Under the pieces are notes generated by a model. That model saw only the letters and a program-made list of their open reading frames with translations, did not search any database and had not been told where the DNA came from. Shown here one piece after another: positions 34,029 through 43,540 of a stretch of 64,000 bases of DNA (its first letter is position 1; each line of letters opens with the position of its first letter). The stretch covers positions 186,001 to 250,000 of the forward strand of contig NZ_KQ948154.1 in assembly GCF_001513955.1 (NCBI RefSeq), written 5' to 3'. Both the position numbers and the translations under genes were made by a program. This DNA comes from Streptomyces pseudovenezuelae (GTDB taxonomy: Bacteria > Actinomycetota > Actinomycetes > Streptomycetales > Streptomycetaceae).

Positions 34029-37000
34029 GTGCAGGGACGTTTCAAGAGGGATGGCAGCGCTTCGGCCGAGCCGGAGCGGCACGGCGGGACTGGCCCCAAT
34101 GTCGGCAGTTCCTCCCCCCAGCACGCCCAGAACCCGGGCACGGGACCGTCGGCAGACGGCGGTTCCGGCACCGGGCGCCTCGGCACGTCGGCGTCCTCGG
34201 GCCCGGCGGCCACACCGACGGTGAAGCCCCCGAAGGGCCCCAGCGGCCCCGGGTCGCGCATAGCCCTGCGCAACTGGCGCATCTCCACGCGCCTGGTGTC
34301 GCTGCTCGCGCTCCCCGTGGTGGCGGCCACCTCGCTGGGCGCGCTGCGCATCAACGACTCCATGGACGACATCCAGCAGCTCGACAACATGAAGCTGCTG
34401 ACGGAGATGACCAAGCAGGCCACCGAGCTGGCCGCCGCCCTCCAGGAGGAGCGCGACCAGTCGGCGGGACCGCTGGCGCACGATTCCACGGCAAGCAGCC
34501 TCACGGTCAAGGGCTTCCGGACCAAGACGGACCGCGCCGCGACCAACTTCATCGCCGCCGCCGAGGACATCGACACCTCCAGCAAGGACGGCAACCTCCA
34601 GGGCGTCCGCGACAGCCTCGTCGGCCTGGTCCGCGACCTGGACACCCTCAGCAAGGTCCGCAGCGACGCCTACGACACCAAGGGCAACGCGACCCAGACG
34701 GTGGAGTCCTACCACCGCCTGATCACCCACCTGCTGGACCTCTCCCAGGACATGGCCGAGGCCACCAGCAACCCGGACATGATCCAGCGCACGCGCGCCC
34801 TGGCGGCCTTCTCCTCCGCCAAGGAATACGCCTCCGTCCAGCGCGCGATCCTCGCCGCGGCCCTGCCGGCCAACAACACGACCCTCGGCGACCTCAGCGA
34901 GAACGACCGGCTCTACGCCCAGGGCGCCCTGGAGAGCGAGGAGTCCGACCTCAGCAGCTTCCGGAGCATCTACGGCGACGACGGCGCCGAGGAGCTGCTG
35001 AAGCCCATCGAGGACGGCAGCTCCACCATCGAGGCCTCGGACCAGTACGCCGGCCGTGCCTTCGGCCGGCCCGAGGGCCTTGCCGACCTGGACCGGCGCT
35101 CCTACAAGGACTGGGTCGACGACAGCTCGACCAAGATCCAGGAGATGGGGCGCATCGAGCACACCCTGCTCGAGGACATGGAGCAGAAGGCCCGCGAGCT
35201 GCGCAGCGCCACCGAGCGCGACGCGATCATCGCCGGTGCGCTCATCCTGCTCGTCCTCGGTGTCTCCCTGGTCGGCGCCTTCGTCGTCGCCCGGTCCATG
35301 ATCCGCTCGCTGCGCCGCCTCCAGGAGACCGCCACCAAGGTCGCCCAGGACCGCCTGCCCGAGCTGGTCAAGCAGCTGTCCGAGTCCGACCCGCAGGACG
35401 TCGACACGTCCGTGGAGTCGGTCGGTGTGCACTCCCGGGACGAGATCGGCCGCGTGGCCGCGGCCTTCGACGACGTGCACCGCGAGGCGGTCCGCCTCGC
35501 CGCCGAGCAGGCCCTGCTGCGGGGCAACGTCAACGCGATGTTCACCAACCTCTCGCGCCGCTCCCAGGGCCTCATCCAGCGTCAGCTCTCGCTCATCTCC
35601 GAACTGGAGTCCCGCGAGGCCGACCCGGACCAGCTGTCCTCGCTCTTCAAGCTCGACCACCTCGCGACGCGTATGCGCCGTAACGGTGAGAACCTCCTCG
35701 TCCTCGCCGGTGAGGAGCCCGGCCGCCGGTGGACCCGTCCGGTCCCGCTGGTCGACGTGCTCCGCGCCGCGGCCTCCGAGGTGGAGCAGTACGAGCGCAT
35801 CGAGCTGGCCGCCGTGCCGACCACCGAAGTGGCCGGCCGCGTGGTCAACGACCTCGTGCACCTGCTCGCCGAGCTGCTCGAGAACGCCACCTCGTTCTCC
35901 TCGCCGCAGACCAAGGTCAAGGTCACCGGTCACGCGCTGCCCGACGGCCGCGTCCTGATCGAGATCCACGACACCGGTATCGGCCTCTCCCCCGAGGACC
36001 TCGCGGCGATCAACGAGCGGCTCGCCTCGCCGCCCACCGTGGACGTCTCGGTCTCCCGCCGCATGGGTCTGTTCGTGGTCGGCCGGCTGTCCCAGCGGCA
36101 CGGCATCCGCATTCAGCTGCGGCCCTCCGACTCCGGTGGTACGACCGCGCTGGTCATGCTGCCCGTCGATGTCGCCCAGGGCGGCAAGAAGCCCCAGGCC
36201 AAGCCCGGTCAGGGCGCCCCCGGTGCTCCCGCTGCGGCGCAGGCCGCCGCCGGTGTGGCCGCGGCCCGTCGTGGCGGCGGCAACGGCCAGGGCGGCGGCG
36301 CCCTCGGCGGTGCGCCCGGTGGCCCCGGCGGCGGCGCTCTCGGCGCCGGCGCCCCCTCGGGCGGACGGCTGAGCGCCGGTCAGGGCCCGCGGGCCGCGCT
36401 GCCCGGCAGTGGCCAGGGCGGTCGCCCCGGTGCGCCGGGCGGACCGCGTGGACCGCAGGGTCCGGGTACGCCTCCGCAGGGCCGGCCCGCTCCGGCAGGC
36501 GCCGGCGCCGGTTTCGGCGGCCAGGCGCCGGGTGCCCCGCAGGGCCTCCAGGCCGCGGGCACGGGCGGTCCGGGCCAGGACGCCTTCAACGGTCAGGACG
36601 CTTTCGGCGGCGGCCAGGACGCCTTCGGCTCCCGGGGTCCCGTACCCCCGCAGGCGCAGGCCCCGAACGCCGGCCAGGCTCCCGAGCCGGGCAGCCGGCG
36701 CCGTCGGCCGCAGCTGCCGGGCCGCGGTGGTCCGCGGGCCGAGCTGCCGGGCGGCAACCAGCCCCGCACGCCGAGCTGGAGCGACGAGAACGCGCAGCCG
36801 CCGGTGCCGCGCGCCTCGCTCGACGTTCCGCGCGGCCACGACGAGCAGGACCCCGCCGCCACGTCGCGCATGCCGCGGATCGAGGACCGGCAGGGTCCGG
36901 CGAGCACCTCCGAGTTCCCCCGCCCGGACTTCGACGCCCCGCAGAACACCGGCCAGTTCCCGCGGCCGGGTGCGAACGGTCCGCAGGGCGACTTCCCCCG

Positions 37001-37838
37001 TCCGGGTACGGTCGCCCCGCAGAACAGCGGCCAGTTCCCGCGACCGGGGTCCAACGGTCCCCAGGAGACGGGTGACTACGTCCGCTCGGACGTCTTCGGC
37101 ACCCCGCCGGGGCAGAACAGCGGCTCGCAGACCGGTCAGTTCGCGACTCCGCAGGCGTACGACAACGGCTCGACGGGCCAGTTCGCGATGCCGGGCTACG
37201 ACGCCGGCTCCACCGGGCAGCACTCCCTGCCGGGCCGCCAGGACCCCGCGTCCACGGGCCAGTTCGAGCGCCCCCAGACCAACGGCGCCGACTTCGGTGC
37301 CCCGCGGCCGCCCGTGCCGCCGCGGCCCCAGCAGCGGCCGGCCCGCCAGGAGCCCGAGGCGCTGCCGCCCGCGGGCCCCGGTGACGGCCGTACGCCGCTG
37401 TACGACACGTTGGAGACCAACTGGTTCCACGGCAGCCAGCAGCAGGGACAGGGGCAGCCGGCCAACGGCAACGACTCCTCCCCGGCTCAGGCCCCGCGGC
37501 AGCAGCAGGCTCCGGCGGCCCCCCAGCGTCCCGCGGCCTCCGCGGCCTGGCGCAGTTCGCCCAACGACGACCTCGTCCGGCAGGCGGAGCGTGTCCGGCA
37601 ACCGGCCGCGGGCGGTGTCACCACCTCCGGTCTGCCGCGCCGGGTGCCCAGGGCGAACCTCGTCCCGGGTACGGCTCAGCAGCAACAGCACCAAAGCGGT
37701 CCGGCTGTCTCGCGTGCGCCTGACGACGTGCGCGGCCGGCTGACCAATCTCCGTCGGGGTATCGCGCAAGGTCGTCAGGTCGGCGGCAACGGCCAGACGG
37801 GCAGCTTCCCGAACCCCACTCACCAGCAGGAGCGTTAG
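34029..37838 (+). CDS. cvnA1: Conservon sensor kinase-like membrane protein CvnA (first operon)
   Basis: 1269-aa membrane sensor. After a 75-residue disordered N-terminus comes TM1 (~89-106), an extracytoplasmic nitrate/nitrite-sensing-like helical domain (~110-390), TM2 (~398-422), a HAMP-like segment, a DHp-like helix (LFKLDHLATRMRRNGENLLVLAG) and a GHKL ATPase domain (N box LAELLENATSFSS near 613; EIHDTGIGLSPED). From ~718 to the end the protein is a Pro/Gly/Gln-rich disordered tail with repeated [ST]GQF motifs. In S. coelicolor such proteins head the cvn operons, G-protein-linked signalling systems affecting development. GTG start after a CTAG. Numbered by apparent synteny with cvn1. Confidence 0.93.
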   Translation: MQGRFKRDGSASAEPERHGGTGPNVGSSSPQHAQNPGTGPSADGGSGTGRLGTSASSGPAATPTVKPPKGPSGPGSRIALRNWRISTRLVSLLALPVVAATSLGALRINDSMDDIQQLDNMKLLTEMTKQATELAAALQEERDQSAGPLAHDSTASSLTVKGFRTKTDRAATNFIAAAEDIDTSSKDGNLQGVRDSLVGLVRDLDTLSKVRSDAYDTKGNATQTVESYHRLITHLLDLSQDMAEATSNPDMIQRTRALAAFSSAKEYASVQRAILAAALPANNTTLGDLSENDRLYAQGALESEESDLSSFRSIYGDDGAEELLKPIEDGSSTIEASDQYAGRAFGRPEGLADLDRRSYKDWVDDSSTKIQEMGRIEHTLLEDMEQKARELRSATERDAIIAGALILLVLGVSLVGAFVVARSMIRSLRRLQETATKVAQDRLPELVKQLSESDPQDVDTSVESVGVHSRDEIGRVAAAFDDVHREAVRLAAEQALLRGNVNAMFTNLSRRSQGLIQRQLSLISELESREADPDQLSSLFKLDHLATRMRRNGENLLVLAGEEPGRRWTRPVPLVDVLRAAASEVEQYERIELAAVPTTEVAGRVVNDLVHLLAELLENATSFSSPQTKVKVTGHALPDGRVLIEIHDTGIGLSPEDLAAINERLASPPTVDVSVSRRMGLFVVGRLSQRHGIRIQLRPSDSGGTTALVMLPVDVAQGGKKPQAKPGQGAPGAPAAAQAAAGVAAARRGGGNGQGGGALGGAPGGPGGGALGAGAPSGGRLSAGQGPRAALPGSGQGGRPGAPGGPRGPQGPGTPPQGRPAPAGAGAGFGGQAPGAPQGLQAAGTGGPGQDAFNGQDAFGGGQDAFGSRGPVPPQAQAPNAGQAPEPGSRRRRPQLPGRGGPRAELPGGNQPRTPSWSDENAQPPVPRASLDVPRGHDEQDPAATSRMPRIEDRQGPASTSEFPRPDFDAPQNTGQFPRPGANGPQGDFPRPGTVAPQNSGQFPRPGSNGPQETGDYVRSDVFGTPPGQNSGSQTGQFATPQAYDNGSTGQFAMPGYDAGSTGQHSLPGRQDPASTGQFERPQTNGADFGAPRPPVPPRPQQRPARQEPEALPPAGPGDGRTPLYDTLETNWFHGSQQQGQGQPANGNDSSPAQAPRQQQAPAAPQRPAASAAWRSSPNDDLVRQAERVRQPAAGGVTTSGLPRRVPRANLVPGTAQQQQHQSGPAVSRAPDDVRGRLTNLRRGIAQGRQVGGNGQTGSFPNPTHQQER

Positions 37839-38261
37839 TTGAGCCCGATGAGCCAGGCGGCACAGAACCTCAACTGGTTGATCACCAACTTCGTGGACAA
37901 CACCCCAGGGGTGTCCCACACCGTCGTCGTGTCCGCCGACGGCCTTCTGCTGGCGATGTCCGAGGGCTTCCCGCGCGACCGTGCCGACCAGCTGGCGGCC
38001 GTCGCGTCCGGGCTGACCTCGCTCACGGCGGGCGCCTCCCGGATCTTCGAGGGCGGCAGCGTGGCCCAGACCGTCGTGGAGATGGAGCGGGGATTCCTCT
38101 TCCTGATGTCCGTCTCTGACGGCTCCTCGCTGGCGGTCCTCGCGCACCCGGAATGCGACATCGGCCTCGTCGGCTATGAGATGGCACTGCTCGTCGACCG
38201 CGCGGGCGCAGTGCTCACGCCGGATCTGCGAGCCGAGCTGCAAGGCAGTCTGCTCCACTGA
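37839..38261 (+). CDS. cvnB1: Conservon roadblock/LC7 protein CvnB (first operon)
   Basis: 140-aa roadblock/LC7 protein (SQAAQNLNWLITNFVDNTPGVSHTVVVSADGLLLAMS; ERGFLFLMSVSDGSSLAVLA). In the conservon model it links the sensor CvnA to the GTPase CvnD, in the manner of MglB-type regulators. The TTG at 37839 directly follows the cvnA1 stop and has AGGAG six bases upstream; the ATG three codons later is too far from that site. The paralogue in the second operon uses GTG at the same position, which supports this start. Only about ten residues differ from cvnB2. Confidence 0.93.
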   Translation: MSPMSQAAQNLNWLITNFVDNTPGVSHTVVVSADGLLLAMSEGFPRDRADQLAAVASGLTSLTAGASRIFEGGSVAQTVVEMERGFLFLMSVSDGSSLAVLAHPECDIGLVGYEMALLVDRAGAVLTPDLRAELQGSLLH

Positions 38262-38372
38262 CCCGAACCGGATCCACCCGTCTCACCAAATCACCGTCCG
38301 GCCGCCACAATCCCCCCACCGGCCTCACCAGACGGCTAGCCAGACCGACTTGCTGTCCCGCCCGGAGGATTC

Positions 38373-38771
38373 ATGACCCCGCCCACCGCCTCTCATGATC
38401 CGTACGCGGAGCCGTACGAGGATGAGGGCGACCAGCCGCTGGTACGTCCGTACGCGATGACCGGCGGCCGGACCCGGCCGCGCTACCAGCTCGCCATCGA
38501 GGCCCTGATCAGCACCACGGCCGACCCGGCGGCAATGATGGGGCTCCTCCCCGAGCACCAGCGCATCTGCCACCTGTGCCGTGAGGTGAAGTCGGTCGCC
38601 GAGGTCTCGGCGCTGCTCGCCATGCCGCTCGGGGTGGCCAGGATCCTCGTCGCGGACCTCGCCGAGGCCGGCCTGGTGGCCATCCACCAGCCGGGCGGCG
38701 ACGAGAACAACGGCGGCGCTCCCGATGTGACGCTGCTCGAAAGGGTGCTCAGTGGACTTCGCAAGCTCTGA
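38373..38771 (+). CDS. cvnC1: Conservon DUF742 protein CvnC (first operon)
   Basis: 132-aa DUF742 protein. LVRPYAMTGGRTRPRYQLAIEAL and the winged-helix-like segment EHQRICHLCREVKSVAEVSALL / PLGVARILVADLAEAGLVAI are conserved. CxxC in ICHLC may bind metal or stay structural. Role in the CvnABCD complex at the membrane is known only in outline. ATG start, 111 bases after cvnB1; its last 20 bases overlap the cvnD1 start, so these two are coupled. Confidence 0.93.
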   Translation: MTPPTASHDPYAEPYEDEGDQPLVRPYAMTGGRTRPRYQLAIEALISTTADPAAMMGLLPEHQRICHLCREVKSVAEVSALLAMPLGVARILVADLAEAGLVAIHQPGGDENNGGAPDVTLLERVLSGLRKL

Positions 38772-39327
38772 CGCGGGGCGGGCCACCACCTCCGCGAAGA
38801 TCGTGGTGGCGGGTGGCTTCGGCGTGGGCAAGACCACGTTCGTCGGCGCCGTCTCCGAGATCAACCCGCTGCGCACAGAGGCCGTCATGACGTCCGCGAG
38901 CGCGGGCATCGACGACCTCACCCACACCGGGGACAAGACGACCACCACGGTCGCCATGGACTTCGGCCGCATCACCCTGGACCAGGACCTGATCCTGTAC
39001 CTCTTCGGTACGCCCGGACAGGACCGCTTCTGGTTCATGTGGGACGACCTGGTCCGCGGCGCCATCGGCGCCGTCGTCCTGGTCGACACCCGGCGGCTGG
39101 CCGACTGCTTCCCCGCGGTGGACTACTTCGAGAACAGCGGTCTGCCCTTCGTGGTGGCGCTGAACGGCTTCGACGGGCACCAGCCCTACGCCCCCGAGGA
39201 GGTGCGCGAGGCCCTGCAGATCGGGCCGGACGCGCCGATCATCACGACGGACGCCCGGCACCGGTCGGACGCCAAGAGTGCCCTGATCACCCTGGTCGAA
39301 CATGCCCTCATGGCGCGTCTGCGGTAA
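38752..39327 (+). CDS. cvnD1: Conservon Ras-like GTPase CvnD (first operon)
   Basis: 191-aa small GTP-binding protein of the MglA/CvnD group. P-loop GGFGVGKTT at 21-29, G3 FGTPGQDR at 85-92 and G4 NGFD at 138-141, with a C-terminal helix that lacks a CAAX-type lipidation signal. Expected to be switched by the CvnA/CvnB/CvnC assembly at the membrane. The GTG start lies inside cvnC1. Only about a dozen residues differ from cvnD2. Confidence 0.95.
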   Translation: MDFASSDAGRATTSAKIVVAGGFGVGKTTFVGAVSEINPLRTEAVMTSASAGIDDLTHTGDKTTTTVAMDFGRITLDQDLILYLFGTPGQDRFWFMWDDLVRGAIGAVVLVDTRRLADCFPAVDYFENSGLPFVVALNGFDGHQPYAPEEVREALQIGPDAPIITTDARHRSDAKSALITLVEHALMARLR

Positions 39328-39728
39328 CGCCCTCAGGGCGTGTCGACCCGCTTCAAAACAACATCGTCATACGGCAGTTGTCGTAGATGTCCCGGAGCCG
39401 GCTGTGGTCTTAGACACGGTCGGCCCCGGTGTTCATAACGTTTCGGCAGAGGAATCGGGTGGTACGGCCACGCGTGGTTGCCAACCGGTCTCGCTGCGCT
39501 CACAACAGCCCCGTCATTTGACGGGGCTCGCTCTTTATGACCGTTTTATCTGGGGCTTACATCACGCGGAATCGGCGCGTACCACTGTTTGGAGGTGCGC
39601 AGGCCGTCGTGCTGGAATGCCTGAACTGCCCAATAGTCAAAGACGTACTCACTAGTCGATGACGTACTGGGCTCTGAGAGACTGCGGCACAACGTAGGTG
39701 CCGACCCCTCCGAGAGGTTGTTGGTCGA
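39328..39728. other. Intergenic region between the two cvn operons
   Basis: No gene is seen. It holds the operon-1 terminator at 39507-39528, an AT-richer stretch (TTTATGACCGTTTTATC around 39534) that could serve as promoter, TGTTTGGAG at about 39589, and GTGCTGGAATGCC at 39609-39621, which resembles GTGCTGGAATTCC upstream of cvnA1. Confidence 0.45.
39507..39528 (+). terminator. Terminator of the first cvn operon
   Basis: A perfect 10-bp stem (39507-39516 with 39519-39528) with a TT loop, followed by a short T-rich run, 180 bases after the cvnD1 stop. Confidence 0.75.
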
Positions 39729-42700
39729 GTGAGGCGAAGCAAGAACGGTCCCGAGCCGTCGGCCCGGGGCAACTTCACCCCGCCGCCGCGCGGAGCGGCG
39801 CCCGCCCCTGTGCCCGGTCCGGAGCCGACGGCCCCGCCGACGTCCGGCGGCGGCCGGTTCTCCCCGCGCAACTGGCGGGTGCCCACCCGGCTGAACGCGA
39901 TCCTGCTCATACCCGTGATCGTCGGCCTTGTCATGGGCGGCTTCCAGGTAAAGAGCTCGATCGACACCTGGCGCGAGGCCGAGGACGCGGAGAACACCGC
40001 CCGCCTGGTGCGGGCCTCTCTGAGCTACGCCGACGCCCTGTACAACGAGCGCGACAGCACCGCTCTCCCGCTGCTGAGCGGCCAGGGCCAGGACAACGCC
40101 ACGGTCGTCGCCGCCCGCAAGAAGACCGACGAGGCCGCTGACGCCTTCGACGAGGCCGCCCAGAACATGCCGCAGAAGGCGGGCCTCGAACGCCGCCTCA
40201 AGCTGTTCCGGGACGGCGAGGGCGGGCTCCAGACCCTGCGCGCGGGCGCCTACACCTCCTCCAAGCTCACCGGTGTGAAGACCGAGGAGGGCTACACCCA
40301 GGTCGCGCACCCGCTGACCGAGTTCGCCAACGAGCTCGGCCTCGGCACCGGCAACATCACCAGCTACGGCCGTACGGTCTACGCCATCGAGCTCACCAAG
40401 GCGGCCCTGTCGCTGCAGCGCTCCATCGGCATGCACCTGCTGATCAAGCCCGGCCCCGGCCTGAGCAGCTTCGCCAGCCAGAAGGTCGCCCTGTCCTCGT
40501 ACGCGTACCTGGAGGGCATCGCCGTCGAGGAGTACGTCGGCGGCGGCACCGCGGCCGACGCGGCGAAGCTCGACACCGCGAAGAAGCAGATCCAGACGGA
40601 GGGCGCGGCGCTGGCCAAGGAGGCCGCCGCCAAGAACCCGAACTACGTCCCGCCGCCGTCCAACCCGACGGACATGGTCTCCGGCATCGCCCAGCTGCAG
40701 TCGATGGACGAGAGCGCCCGTGCGGCCCTCGGCAAGGACGGCATCACCGCCGAGAACTGGTGGGCGGTCAACACCCTCAAGTACAACGCGTACCGCCAGA
40801 TCGAGACCGACCTGGCCGACACCGCGGTGAACGAGGCCGCGAGCATCGCCGACAACGCCAAGCGCGACGCGTTCATCGTGGGTGCCGCCGTCGTGGTCGC
40901 CCTGCTCCTCGCGTTCATCCTGGCCGGCGCGGTCGCCCGGCAGATGTCCCGCGCGATGCGCCAGCTGCGCAACGCCGCCTTCGGCATCGCCGAGCAGCGT
41001 CTGCCGATGCTGGTCGACCAGCTCTCGCGCACCGACCCCGGCCGGGTCGACACCCGGGTCGCCCCGATCCCGATCACCACCAAGGACGAGATCGGCGAGG
41101 TCGCCCGCGCCTTCGACCAGGTCCACCGCGAGGCCGTACGACTCGCCTCCGAGCAGGCCCTGCTGCGGGGCAACATCAACGCGATCTTCACCAACCTGTC
41201 CCGGCGCAACCAGTCGCTGATCGAGGGCCAGCTGACCCTGATCACCGACCTGGAGAACAACGAGGCCGACCCGGACCAGCTGGAGAACCTCTTCCGCCTG
41301 GACCACCTCGCGACCCGTATGCGCCGCAACGGCGAGAACCTCCTGGTCCTCGCCGGCGAGGAGCCCGGCCGCCGCTGGGACCAGCCGGTCCCGCTGGTCG
41401 ACGTGCTGCGCGCCGCCTCCTCCGAGGTGGAGCAGTACGAGCGCGTCGAGCTGTCCGGTGTCCCGGAGGCCGAGATCCACGGCCGCGCGGTCACCGACCT
41501 CGTGCACCTGCTGGCCGAGCTTCTGGAGAACGCCACCACGTTCTCCTCGCCGCAGACCAAGGTCCGCGTCACCGCGACCAGGCTGCCCGACGGCCGCATC
41601 ATGATCGAGATCCACGACAAGGGCATCGGCCTGACCGCCGAGGACTTCGCGGACATCAACCACAAGCTGGCCAACCCGCCGACCGTGGACGCCGCGATCT
41701 CCCAGCGCATGGGTCTGTTCGTGGTCGGCCGGCTGTCCGACCGGCACGGCATCCGCGTCCAGCTGCGGCCCTCGGGCGAGCAGGCCGGCACGACCTCGCT
41801 GGTCATGCTGCCGGACGCGATCACCCATGGTGGCGGCGGCGAGCACCAGCCGGCCGGCGACGAGTTCACGGTCTCCCAGATCATGCCGGAGCAGCAGCAG
41901 TACCAGGGCGAGGACTTCAACAACGGTCTGCCCATGCGTACGGCCGCGGAGCTCGGCTTCGACGACAGCCGCTACTCCGAGGTCCCGGACGACATACGCG
42001 AGCTGGACCCGGTCGGCCGCTCCCTCATGCGTGAGGAGCGCCGCGCGGCCCTGGAGGCCCAGAACCAGGACCAGCCGCCCGCCCTGCAGGGTCCGGACTC
42101 GTCGTACGGCGACGGCTTCGACGCCTCCCACAACGGCCGGCAGAACGGCTACGACAACAACCGGGGCGGCTACGCCGAGCAGCAGCCGGCCTCGTACGAC
42201 CAGCAGACGTCGTACGAGGAGGCGCAGCAGGCGCCGTACGAGGAGCAGCGGCAGACGGCGTACGAGGAGCCGAACCGTCAGTCGTACGAAGAGCCGTACT
42301 ACGCGCAGAACGGCGGCCTGCCGCAGAACGACACCTTCTCCCCCGGCGGCGGCTACCCGGAGCCCTCCTATGCGGAGCCGGTCCAGGAGGAGCCCGCCGC
42401 GGTGCACGCCACTGCGCCGGAGACCTTCTCGGGCTTCGAGGAGCGCCGCTACCAGGACGACTGGCCGCAGCAGGACGGGTACCGCAACGGCTACCCGGAC
42501 CAGTACGCTCCGGAAACGGAATCCGTGCAGGCCGCTGACGTGAGTGAGCGGGACCGCGTAGGCTTCGACCGTCCGGGGCCGGCCCCCGCCTCCGTGGGTC
42601 ACGAGCTGACCGACGCCGGGCTCCCCCGCCGTGGCTCCCCCGGGAGCGGCGCGAACGGCTCGAACGGCACGCGGAACGCGAACCAGGAGCCGCCGGCCTC

Positions 42701-43016
42701 AGCGCCGGAGAGCAACGGCGGCGATGTCTGGCAGTCGGCCAACGACGCGCGGTGGCAGCAGGCCTCCCAGCTCCGGAAGCCCAAGGCGGGCGGGGTCACC
42801 TCCTCCGGTCTGCCGCGGCGGGTACCCAAGGCCAACCTGATCGAGGGAGCCGCCGAAGCCACCAACCAGGGAGGCCCACAGGTCTCCCGTGCCCCCGAGG
42901 ACGTCCGGGGCAGGCTGAGCAACCTGCGCCGCGGTGTCCAGCGGGGCCGCAATGCAGGCAGTGAAACGAACGGCCAGGGCTTCGGTCCTGACAGCACCTA
43001 CAACCAGGAGCGTTAG
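39729..43016 (+). CDS. cvnA2: Conservon sensor kinase-like membrane protein CvnA (second operon)
   Basis: 1095-aa paralogue of the first CvnA with the same architecture: short disordered N-terminus, TM1 (~54-72), helical sensing domain (~75-375), TM2 (~380-403), HAMP, DHp-like helix (FRLDHLATRMRRNGENLL) and GHKL ATPase (LLAELLENATTFSS near 598; EIHDKGIGLTAED). Cytoplasmic domains are strongly alike while the sensing domains and tails diverge, so the two probably read different cues. The tail from ~697 is Gln/Tyr/Glu-rich with SYEE/PYEE repeats and ends with the same conserved motif as CvnA1 (GGVTSSGLPRRVPKANL ... DVRGRLSNLRRG). GTG start. Confidence 0.93.
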   Translation: MRRSKNGPEPSARGNFTPPPRGAAPAPVPGPEPTAPPTSGGGRFSPRNWRVPTRLNAILLIPVIVGLVMGGFQVKSSIDTWREAEDAENTARLVRASLSYADALYNERDSTALPLLSGQGQDNATVVAARKKTDEAADAFDEAAQNMPQKAGLERRLKLFRDGEGGLQTLRAGAYTSSKLTGVKTEEGYTQVAHPLTEFANELGLGTGNITSYGRTVYAIELTKAALSLQRSIGMHLLIKPGPGLSSFASQKVALSSYAYLEGIAVEEYVGGGTAADAAKLDTAKKQIQTEGAALAKEAAAKNPNYVPPPSNPTDMVSGIAQLQSMDESARAALGKDGITAENWWAVNTLKYNAYRQIETDLADTAVNEAASIADNAKRDAFIVGAAVVVALLLAFILAGAVARQMSRAMRQLRNAAFGIAEQRLPMLVDQLSRTDPGRVDTRVAPIPITTKDEIGEVARAFDQVHREAVRLASEQALLRGNINAIFTNLSRRNQSLIEGQLTLITDLENNEADPDQLENLFRLDHLATRMRRNGENLLVLAGEEPGRRWDQPVPLVDVLRAASSEVEQYERVELSGVPEAEIHGRAVTDLVHLLAELLENATTFSSPQTKVRVTATRLPDGRIMIEIHDKGIGLTAEDFADINHKLANPPTVDAAISQRMGLFVVGRLSDRHGIRVQLRPSGEQAGTTSLVMLPDAITHGGGGEHQPAGDEFTVSQIMPEQQQYQGEDFNNGLPMRTAAELGFDDSRYSEVPDDIRELDPVGRSLMREERRAALEAQNQDQPPALQGPDSSYGDGFDASHNGRQNGYDNNRGGYAEQQPASYDQQTSYEEAQQAPYEEQRQTAYEEPNRQSYEEPYYAQNGGLPQNDTFSPGGGYPEPSYAEPVQEEPAAVHATAPETFSGFEERRYQDDWPQQDGYRNGYPDQYAPETESVQAADVSERDRVGFDRPGPAPASVGHELTDAGLPRRGSPGSGANGSNGTRNANQEPPASAPESNGGDVWQSANDARWQQASQLRKPKAGGVTSSGLPRRVPKANLIEGAAEATNQGGPQVSRAPEDVRGRLSNLRRGVQRGRNAGSETNGQGFGPDSTYNQER

Positions 43017-43017
43017 T

Positions 43018-43440
43018 GTGAGCCCGATGAGCCAGGCGGCGCAGAACCTGAACTGGTTGATCACCAACTTCGTGGACAACACCCCGGGGGTGTCCCACAC
43101 GGTGGTGGTCTCCGCCGACGGACTCCTTCTGGCGATGTCCGAAGGCTTTCCGCGCGACCGAGCCGACCAGCTTGCGGCCGTCGCCTCCGGTCTGACCTCG
43201 CTGACCGCGGGTGCCTCGCGCATCTTCGAGGGCGGCGCGGTGAACCAGACCGTTGTGGAGATGGAGCGGGGATTCCTCTTCATCATGTCCGTATCCGACG
43301 GTTCGTCCCTCGCGGTTCTTGCACATCCGGAGGCGGACATCGGTCTCATCGGGTACGAGATGGCTCTTCTGGTGGACCGTGCCGGTTCGGTCCTGACGCC
43401 CGATCTGCGTGCCGAGCTCCAGGGCAGCCTGCTCAACTGA
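43018..43440 (+). CDS. cvnB2: Conservon roadblock/LC7 protein CvnB (second operon)
   Basis: 140-aa roadblock/LC7 protein, near-identical to cvnB1 (SQAAQNLNWLITNFVDNTPGVSH; differences such as GGAVNQ for GGSVAQ and EADIGLIG for ECDIGLVG). The GTG at 43018-43020 follows the cvnA2 TAG by one base with AGGAG upstream. Because it is so close to its paralogue, cross-interaction between the two systems is possible. Confidence 0.94.
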   Translation: MSPMSQAAQNLNWLITNFVDNTPGVSHTVVVSADGLLLAMSEGFPRDRADQLAAVASGLTSLTAGASRIFEGGAVNQTVVEMERGFLFIMSVSDGSSLAVLAHPEADIGLIGYEMALLVDRAGSVLTPDLRAELQGSLLN

Positions 43441-43460
43441 CAGACAGACGGTGCGTTTTG

Positions 43461-43490
43461 GCGTCCCGGGGCCGTAAGGTTTCGGGACGC
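43461..43490 (+). promoter_or_regulatory. Hairpin between cvnB2 and cvnC2
   Basis: GCGTCCCG (43461-43468) pairs with CGGGACGC (43483-43490) around a 14-base loop. It sits inside the operon 20 bases after cvnB2 and could attenuate or stabilise the transcript. No equivalent was noticed in the first operon. Confidence 0.4.
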
Positions 43491-43540
43491 GGCTCCACAC
43501 AGCGTGATGGGTGCCCGGCACAGTCGGAGGAGGAGAGAAA

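Noticed and set aside
34026..38258. 1410-codon open frame antisense to cvnA1/cvnB1
   Set aside because: It mirrors cvnA1 codon structure; the product is Leu/Val/Arg/Gly-rich repeat without domains. Long antisense frames are expected in very high-GC DNA.
39546..42602. 1018-codon frame antisense to cvnA2
   Set aside because: Same explanation; no ribosome site and no recognisable domain.
36180..43000. Repetitive DNA in the cvnA tails as a possible CRISPR-like or minisatellite array
   Set aside because: Repeats are in frame, degenerate at DNA level and explained by low-complexity protein; no spacer structure.
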